11,537 nucleotides of DNA. Source: Dysgonamonadaceae bacterium. GTDB lineage: Bacteria; Bacteroidota; Bacteroidia; Bacteroidales; Azobacteroidaceae. The position numbers were made by a program, and so were the translations under genes. The notes below the pieces were generated by a model. That model was not told the origin of the DNA and ran no database searches. It saw only the letters and a list, made by a program, of their open reading frames with translations. Positions 7,179-11,537 of the stretch are shown here, piece by piece. Numbering within the stretch: the first letter of the stretch is position 1; every line of letters starts with the position of its first letter. The DNA lies in the NCBI GenBank assembly GCA_031284225.1, contig JAITAH010000259.1, positions 1 through 11,537 of the forward strand, given 5' to 3'.

Positions 7179-8024
7179 ATGAAATTGTTAAAAACCGTTA
7201 GTGCATTGCAGTCTGTTTTGTCCGAAAACCGTCAAAATCATTACACAACCGGCTTTGTTCCAACGATGGGAGCCTTACATGCCGGCCATCTGGCATTGGT
7301 TCGGCAGGCGGTTGCGGAAAATGACGCAACGGTAGTCAGCATTTTTGTAAACCCCAATCAATTCAACGATCAGAACGATTTATTGCATTATCCGCGAACG
7401 TTGGAAGCCGATTGCAATCTGTTAAAAGATACGGGCGCAACCTTTGTTTTCGCGCCTTCCGTCGAGGAAATTTATCCCGAACCGGACACCCGCCAATTCG
7501 ATTTCGGAAGCCTGGCAACCGTAATGGAAGGGAAATTTCGTCCGGGACATTTCAACGGAGTGGCGCAAGTGGTAAGCCGTTTATTAGATATCGTACAACC
7601 GGACCGGGCGTATTTCGGGGAAAAAGATTTTCAGCAACTGGCAATTATCCGCGCCATGGTCAAACAATTGCATCTTCCCGTCGAAATTATTTCTCATCCG
7701 ATTGTTCGGGAACCGGACGGTTTAGCCATGAGCAGCCGGAATACCCGTTTGACTCCGGAACTGCGGAAAAATGCGGCCATGATTTCCCAAATTTTGTTTA
7801 AAAGTCAACAAAAGAAAATGCAATTTTCGATTGCTTCGTTGAAACAAAAAGTCATCGAACTGGTAAATACCGTTTCCGGCTTAGAAACAGAATATTTCGA
7901 GTTAGTGGACGGAAATTCATTACAGACGGTGAACGATTGGAACGATTCGAATTTTATCGTAGGATGTATTGCCGTTTATGCCGGCGATGTGCGATTAATA
8001 GACAATATTACCTATTCGTTATGA
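7179..8024 (+). CDS. panC: Pantothenate synthetase (pantoate--beta-alanine ligase)
   Basis: Cytoplasmic enzyme that makes pantothenate from pantoate, beta-alanine and ATP by way of a pantoyl-adenylate, the last step before the coenzyme A branch. 281 residues from ATG 7179, normal for the family. Motifs in order: FVPTMGALHAGHLALV (26-41) with the HxGH nucleotide-binding signature; FVNPNQFN (56-63); RPGHFNGVAQVV (121-132); YFGEKDFQQL (145-154); and REPDGLAMSSRN (177-188), the KMSKS-like element. An upstream ATG in frame at 7113 is rejected because it lies before the -7 element. The last 13 bp overlap the 3' end of the convergent esterase-GH43 gene. panD, its usual partner, is about 4 kb away on the opposite strand. 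Confidence 0.97.
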   Translation: MKLLKTVSALQSVLSENRQNHYTTGFVPTMGALHAGHLALVRQAVAENDATVVSIFVNPNQFNDQNDLLHYPRTLEADCNLLKDTGATFVFAPSVEEIYPEPDTRQFDFGSLATVMEGKFRPGHFNGVAQVVSRLLDIVQPDRAYFGEKDFQQLAIIRAMVKQLHLPVEIISHPIVREPDGLAMSSRNTRLTPELRKNAAMISQILFKSQQKKMQFSIASLKQKVIELVNTVSGLETEYFELVDGNSLQTVNDWNDSNFIVGCIAVYAGDVRLIDNITYSL

Positions 8025-10366
8025 ATTCGGAACCAGTCCACCTCTACCCGTCCGCCGTCGTTGTTCTGCACCGGCCGGCTACAAAACAGGCCTACTTTCG
8101 CTCCGATCCATTTTCCTTCTTTAGCAGTAAATACTTTTCCCAGAGGGAGGAACGTTTTCCCGTCCGTGCTGTAAGCAAAACGGCAGGAAGCGTCGGATTG
8201 CACGGATACTTGCAGATATGCCGTGCCGTTGGTCAGCCGGATGGAGGCATTTGTCGTTTCGGCGCTCCATTTTTCGGCGTTCAGACATTCGTTTTGAGAA
8301 AGGACTAAACCGGCGTCCGTATTTTGCAGCGACAGCAGGGCATAGTCCAGCCCCATGACGACTAATCCCGTGCGCTCGCCGGTAATCTTTGTCGAAGGAA
8401 TAAACGTAATTTTGGCGGTGGCGGTAAAATCGCCGGCGGGGAATTTTTGCAACAGCAGGTTCGGGACCTTCCACAAGTTGGCGTTGGCGTCGGCCGGAAC
8501 GGAATACAAGCTCAATACGCCTTTGTCGGGACGGGTAGCATACCACCAGTCTGCCGGATTAGCGTGCCATTGCCATTGCAATCCCAGGCGGCGATCGGAA
8601 AATTCGTCGCTTTCGATCGGCGTAGCTATGGGAGCGGTTTTTCCGACAGTAGGTTTCCGGAAAGTCGATACCGGTTGGCCGCAACCGTCGCCGTCGGTAT
8701 CTTCGCCGATGATCGGCCAGTCGCTTTTCCATTGCATTGGTTCCAGAAGGACGACCCTGCCGAAAGCCCCCCTGTCCTGAAAATGAATAAACCAATCTTC
8801 GCCGCTGTTCGTATCGATCCAGGCGCCCTGATGCGGGCCATTGATAGAGGTATTTCCCTGCGCCATCACCTTTTTCCGTTCGTAAGGGCCGAAAATGGTT
8901 TTAGCGCGCAGAGCAACTTGCCAGCCGGTAGCAACGCCTCCGGCAGGGGCAAACAGGTAATAATAACCGTTGCGCTTGTAGAATTTAGGGCCTTCGATGG
9001 TTTCGTCGATGTCGTGGCCGTCGTAAACGATTTCGCTTGCGCCGATGGCCTGCTTACCGTCTGGCGTTAAACGGGTTATAGCCAGCAGGCTTTTGATGCC
9101 GGCGCGGCTTCCGGCGTAGGCATGCGCCAGATAAACTTGCCCGTCTTCGTCCCAAAACGGACAAGGGTCGATCAAGCCTTTACCGGCTTTGACCAACGAG
9201 GGCGGTTCCCATTCGCCGGCAGGATTTTGCGTTTTCGTCATAAAAATTCCCTGGTCGGGATCGCCGTAATAGATGTAAAATTCGCCGTTACGATAGCGGA
9301 TAGAAGGCGCCCAAACGCCATTGCCATGCTGGGGACGATCGAAAACAGCCGCCGGGGTAAGCGTCGGAAGGGCGGCGCCGATTATCGTCCAGTTCACTAA
9401 ATCGTTGGAATGCAGAATTGGCAAACCGGGCACGCAGTTGAACGACGAAGCTGTCAAGTAATAATCGTCGCCCACGCGGCAGACGTCGGGATCGGAATAA
9501 TCGGCGTATAAAACCGGGTTTTTGTAGAATCCGTTTCCTGCATCCGGCGCCCAGACTTGGGATACGTAGGGCGGGATATTTTTTTTCAACAGAGCGATCA
9601 ATCCGTTGATATTTTGCCGTTCAATATCTTCGATAAAAAGAGCGGCGGCCTTTCGCGCTCCGGCTTCGACATAGTGCGTGTTATCGGTCAATCCGTCGGG
9701 AAAATTGCGGTTCGCGCCGGGAGCAAGATGCATGTAGAAAGATTTGGAAAGTTCCTCGCCGGCTTGATTCATCCAATGGCGAGTTAATTCGTGCATATCG
9801 ACCAGCAAAGTTTTTTTCTCTTTAGCCACTTGGCGGACAATATCGGGATACACGCCGTGCGAATCCGCGATTTTCCCGGAAGAGTCGAATTTACGGCGTA
9901 CCACCGGCGTGCATACAATCGGGATACCGCCTTTGGCTTTCGCCTCGTCGATAAATTTAATCAGGTTTTTTCGGTAATCCTCCGGCGACGCATAGAGGTC
10001 GGTTTTTTCTATGGAAGCGTCATTGTGTCCGAATTGGACAATAACGTAATCGCCCTTTTGAAGGTTGGTAATGATTTTATCCCACAATCCTTCTTGAATA
10101 AATGAGCGAGAGCTGCGTCCGTTACGGGCGTAGTTTTCGATAACGGCATTGTCCGAGAAAAATTCGGGCAGGAGCATTCCCCAGCCTCTTTGGGGGAAAG
10201 CTTCGGGAGAAATTTCACCGGTTTTCAAATCTTTTACCGGTTTATACAGAACTTTATTCGCCATGGTCGAATCGCCGGCCATAAAAATATGTACGGGTCG
10301 TTTTTCACTTGCCGCGAATGAAATCAAGCCAAGCGCGAGGAAGCAGAGAAAGAGTTGTTTTTTCAT
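8012..10366 (-). CDS. Secreted SGNH esterase (CE12-like) fused to GH43 glycosidase
   Basis: 784-residue secreted enzyme with two catalytic domains. Residues 1-20 form a signal peptide (hydrophobic core, cleavage near AAS-E). Residues about 25-250 are an SGNH hydrolase like rhamnogalacturonan acetylesterases (CE12): GDST with nucleophile Ser33, NG at 82-83, GHND at 113-116, and the DNTH tetrad end with Asp228 and His231. Residues about 283-570 are a GH43 five-bladed propeller: base Asp292 in YSDPDV, pKa-modulating Asp400 in GLIDPCP, acid Glu458 in TIEGPKFY. Residues about 586-784 look like the beta-sandwich that follows GH43 beta-xylosidases. It probably removes acetyl groups and then arabinose or xylose from plant polysaccharide in the periplasm or outside. 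ATG 10366 is chosen over an earlier one at 10393, which would lie inside the promoter. All key catalytic residues are present. No SusC/SusD pair or regulator is adjacent. Exact substrate is unknown. Confidence 0.93.
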   Translation of the reverse strand: MKKQLFLCFLALGLISFAASEKRPVHIFMAGDSTMANKVLYKPVKDLKTGEISPEAFPQRGWGMLLPEFFSDNAVIENYARNGRSSRSFIQEGLWDKIITNLQKGDYVIVQFGHNDASIEKTDLYASPEDYRKNLIKFIDEAKAKGGIPIVCTPVVRRKFDSSGKIADSHGVYPDIVRQVAKEKKTLLVDMHELTRHWMNQAGEELSKSFYMHLAPGANRNFPDGLTDNTHYVEAGARKAAALFIEDIERQNINGLIALLKKNIPPYVSQVWAPDAGNGFYKNPVLYADYSDPDVCRVGDDYYLTASSFNCVPGLPILHSNDLVNWTIIGAALPTLTPAAVFDRPQHGNGVWAPSIRYRNGEFYIYYGDPDQGIFMTKTQNPAGEWEPPSLVKAGKGLIDPCPFWDEDGQVYLAHAYAGSRAGIKSLLAITRLTPDGKQAIGASEIVYDGHDIDETIEGPKFYKRNGYYYLFAPAGGVATGWQVALRAKTIFGPYERKKVMAQGNTSINGPHQGAWIDTNSGEDWFIHFQDRGAFGRVVLLEPMQWKSDWPIIGEDTDGDGCGQPVSTFRKPTVGKTAPIATPIESDEFSDRRLGLQWQWHANPADWWYATRPDKGVLSLYSVPADANANLWKVPNLLLQKFPAGDFTATAKITFIPSTKITGERTGLVVMGLDYALLSLQNTDAGLVLSQNECLNAEKWSAETTNASIRLTNGTAYLQVSVQSDASCRFAYSTDGKTFLPLGKVFTAKEGKWIGAKVGLFCSRPVQNNDGGRVEVDWFRIHNE

Positions 10367-10390
10367 TTTTATAACATTAATTGACAGGGA

Positions 10391-10398
10391 CAAAGATA
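10391..10398 (-). promoter_or_regulatory. -7 element of the esterase-GH43 gene
   Basis: Minus-strand TATCTTTG, an exact TAnnTTTG match, 24 bp before the ATG at 10366. A TGTG lies 20 bp upstream as an imperfect -33 box. The gene is predicted to be transcribed alone. Confidence 0.6.
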
Positions 10399-10540
10399 CA
10401 TAAAAGTCTTCACATATACACAGACAAATAAAAATAGATGAAAGACAAACAAAAAAAAGAAAAATCGTCGTTAATCTTTAATCCTTTTTTCATTTATTTG
10501 TCATACCAAAAGAAGAACTTTAACCGCTTAATAGATGTAA

Positions 10541-11347
10541 ATGGAAATGAACAGAACGTATTATCCCACGGTGATCCTTTCGGACATCCACTTGGGAACT
10601 TCCTTTTCGAAAACCACAGAAGTTGCGGAATTTCTCCAATCTATCGATTGCGACCGGCTGATCTTGAACGGCGATATCATCGATGGTTGGCATTTGCAAC
10701 GAAAATCGCATAAAGTATGGAAGAAAAAGCATATACTGTTTTTCCGTGTTATCCTGAAAATGATGGAAAATTTCGGCACGGAGGTGATTTACGTCCGCGG
10801 AAACCATGACGATTTCCTCGATTCGCTGACTCCTATTTGTTTTTACAACCTGAAAATCGTCAAAGATTATATCCTTGAACGGAACGGCAAACGCTATTAT
10901 GTTACTCACGGCGACATTTTTGACCCAATCACCTCTACGATGAAATGGTTGTCGAAATTCGGCGATGTGGGATATACCCTCCTGTTACATATTAATAAAT
11001 ATTATAATCATTACCGTGCGTTCCGGGGAAAACCGTACTACTCGTTTGCGCAGGACGTAAAGCAAAAATTTAAATCGGCCGTATCGTATATCGCCGATTT
11101 CGAAGCGTCGCTGGCGGAATTGGCAAAAGTGAAACATTGCGACGGGATTATTTGCGGCCACATCCATCATCCTGAAAACAAATATTACAGCGACATTCAT
11201 TATCTAAATTCGGGCGATTGGATCGATTCGCTTTCTGCCTTGGCAGAAGATGAGCAGGGAAACTGGAAGATTCTTTTCTACGACAAGCAGCGAATGACCG
11301 ACAAACAAGAACTGAAAAAGTCATCCTATGTTACAGGACTCACATAA
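10541..11347 (+). CDS. Calcineurin-like metallophosphatase, UDP-2,3-diacylglucosamine diphosphatase (LpxH-like)
   Basis: 268-residue metallophosphoesterase that most likely hydrolyses UDP-2,3-diacylglucosamine to lipid X and UMP in lipid A synthesis, at the inner face of the cytoplasmic membrane. All metal-binding blocks are visible: SDIHLG (Asp15, His17), LNGDIIDGW (Asp45), RGNHDD (Asn88, His89), VTHGD (His123) and CGHIHHPE (His207, His209). It is somewhat longer than E. coli LpxH (about 240 residues). A segment between the VTHGD and CGHIHH blocks (WLSKFGDVGYTLLLHINKYYN, split around residues 136-156) is partly hydrophobic and could be the lipid-contact insert. The start at 10541 has no Shine-Dalgarno; a second in-frame ATG follows at 10547. 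Only a poor -7 candidate is seen (TTTATTTG, 10493-10500). Related phosphatases of unknown substrate share these motifs, so the substrate assignment is inference. Confidence 0.85.
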   Translation: MEMNRTYYPTVILSDIHLGTSFSKTTEVAEFLQSIDCDRLILNGDIIDGWHLQRKSHKVWKKKHILFFRVILKMMENFGTEVIYVRGNHDDFLDSLTPICFYNLKIVKDYILERNGKRYYVTHGDIFDPITSTMKWLSKFGDVGYTLLLHINKYYNHYRAFRGKPYYSFAQDVKQKFKSAVSYIADFEASLAELAKVKHCDGIICGHIHHPENKYYSDIHYLNSGDWIDSLSALAEDEQGNWKILFYDKQRMTDKQELKKSSYVTGLT

Positions 11348-11537
11348 AACATGCCGTAGATACACCCGCCTACTCAAAAACAGTTTCTTGCCAAACAGAC
11401 TTCTCTCCTAAAAACGCAAGTTCAAACGCACCGAAACATTCTACAGACGATGAGCCATTCAGAATCGACAGAATTGCCCTACATTCGATTTCTTGAATGA
11501 AAGCATTCTTCTTTATTTGATTTCTTTTTTATATTTA
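11348..11537. other. Gene-less right end with open frames on both strands
   Basis: No recognisable gene, terminator or RNA is seen. On the plus strand a frame is open from 11360 to the stop at 11498-11500 (46 sense codons); its only ATG, at 11450, would give a 16-residue peptide. On the minus strand a frame is open from 11528 down to the stop at 11370-11372 (52 sense codons) with no ATG. A TTTG at 11516-11519 could be the -33 half of a promoter for a gene beyond the edge. Confidence 0.4.

Noticed and set aside
8447..9070. 207-codon plus-strand open frame inside the esterase-GH43 gene
   Set aside because: Antisense shadow of a GC-rich coding region with conserved catalytic motifs on the other strand.
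11450..11500. 16-residue plus-strand ORF starting MSHSESTELPY
   Set aside because: Too short, with no promoter or start-context support; possibly part of a repeat but not callable as a gene.

Overview
The window looks like a chromosomal segment of a Bacteroidetes genome, most likely order Bacteroidales. The evidence is the Bacteroidetes-type -7 promoter element (TAnnTTTG) before most transcription units, the absence of Shine-Dalgarno sequences before most starts, and family content typical of the phylum: a DUF4270 lipoprotein, a short starch-synthase-like protein, a DUF5618-like protein, a DUF2156 protein, and an esterase-GH43 fusion. No RNA genes, CRISPR arrays, insertion sequences or phage genes were seen.

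Layout. Positions 1-3073 hold a tightly packed minus-strand operon: panD (aspartate 1-decarboxylase), a DUF2156/GNAT-fold protein, a second GNAT acyltransferase that overlaps it by ATGA, and a MATE efflux transporter that runs off the left edge. Two plus-strand genes follow, each with its own promoter: a small DUF5618-like protein (3205-3633) and prs (3880-4818). Prs ends 5 bp from the end of a convergent minus-strand pair (4824-7101), which encodes a truncated, motif-poor relative of glycogen/starch synthase followed by a DUF4270 lipoprotein. That pair is divergent from panC (7179-8024). The gap between them is 77 bp and contains a perfect 9-bp inverted repeat formed by the two opposing -7 elements. 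panC overlaps by 13 bp, tail to tail, a large secreted fusion of a CE12-type SGNH esterase and a GH43 glycosidase (8012-10366, minus). The last gene is a calcineurin-like metallophosphatase of the UDP-2,3-diacylglucosamine diphosphatase type (10541-11347, plus). The final 190 bp hold no confident gene but are unusually free of stop codons on both strands.

How the genes fit together. panC and panD supply the last step of pantothenate synthesis and its beta-alanine precursor, and so feed coenzyme A. Prs supplies PRPP, and the metallophosphatase probably serves lipid A synthesis. The esterase-GH43 fusion is an accessory polysaccharide-degrading enzyme, probably acting on acetylated pectin or hemicellulose side chains. 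Most of the window is core metabolism. The parts most worth a second look are the panD-DUF2156-GNAT-MATE operon, the degenerate GT5/DUF4270 pair with its shared promoter palindrome opposite panC, and the domain fusion.
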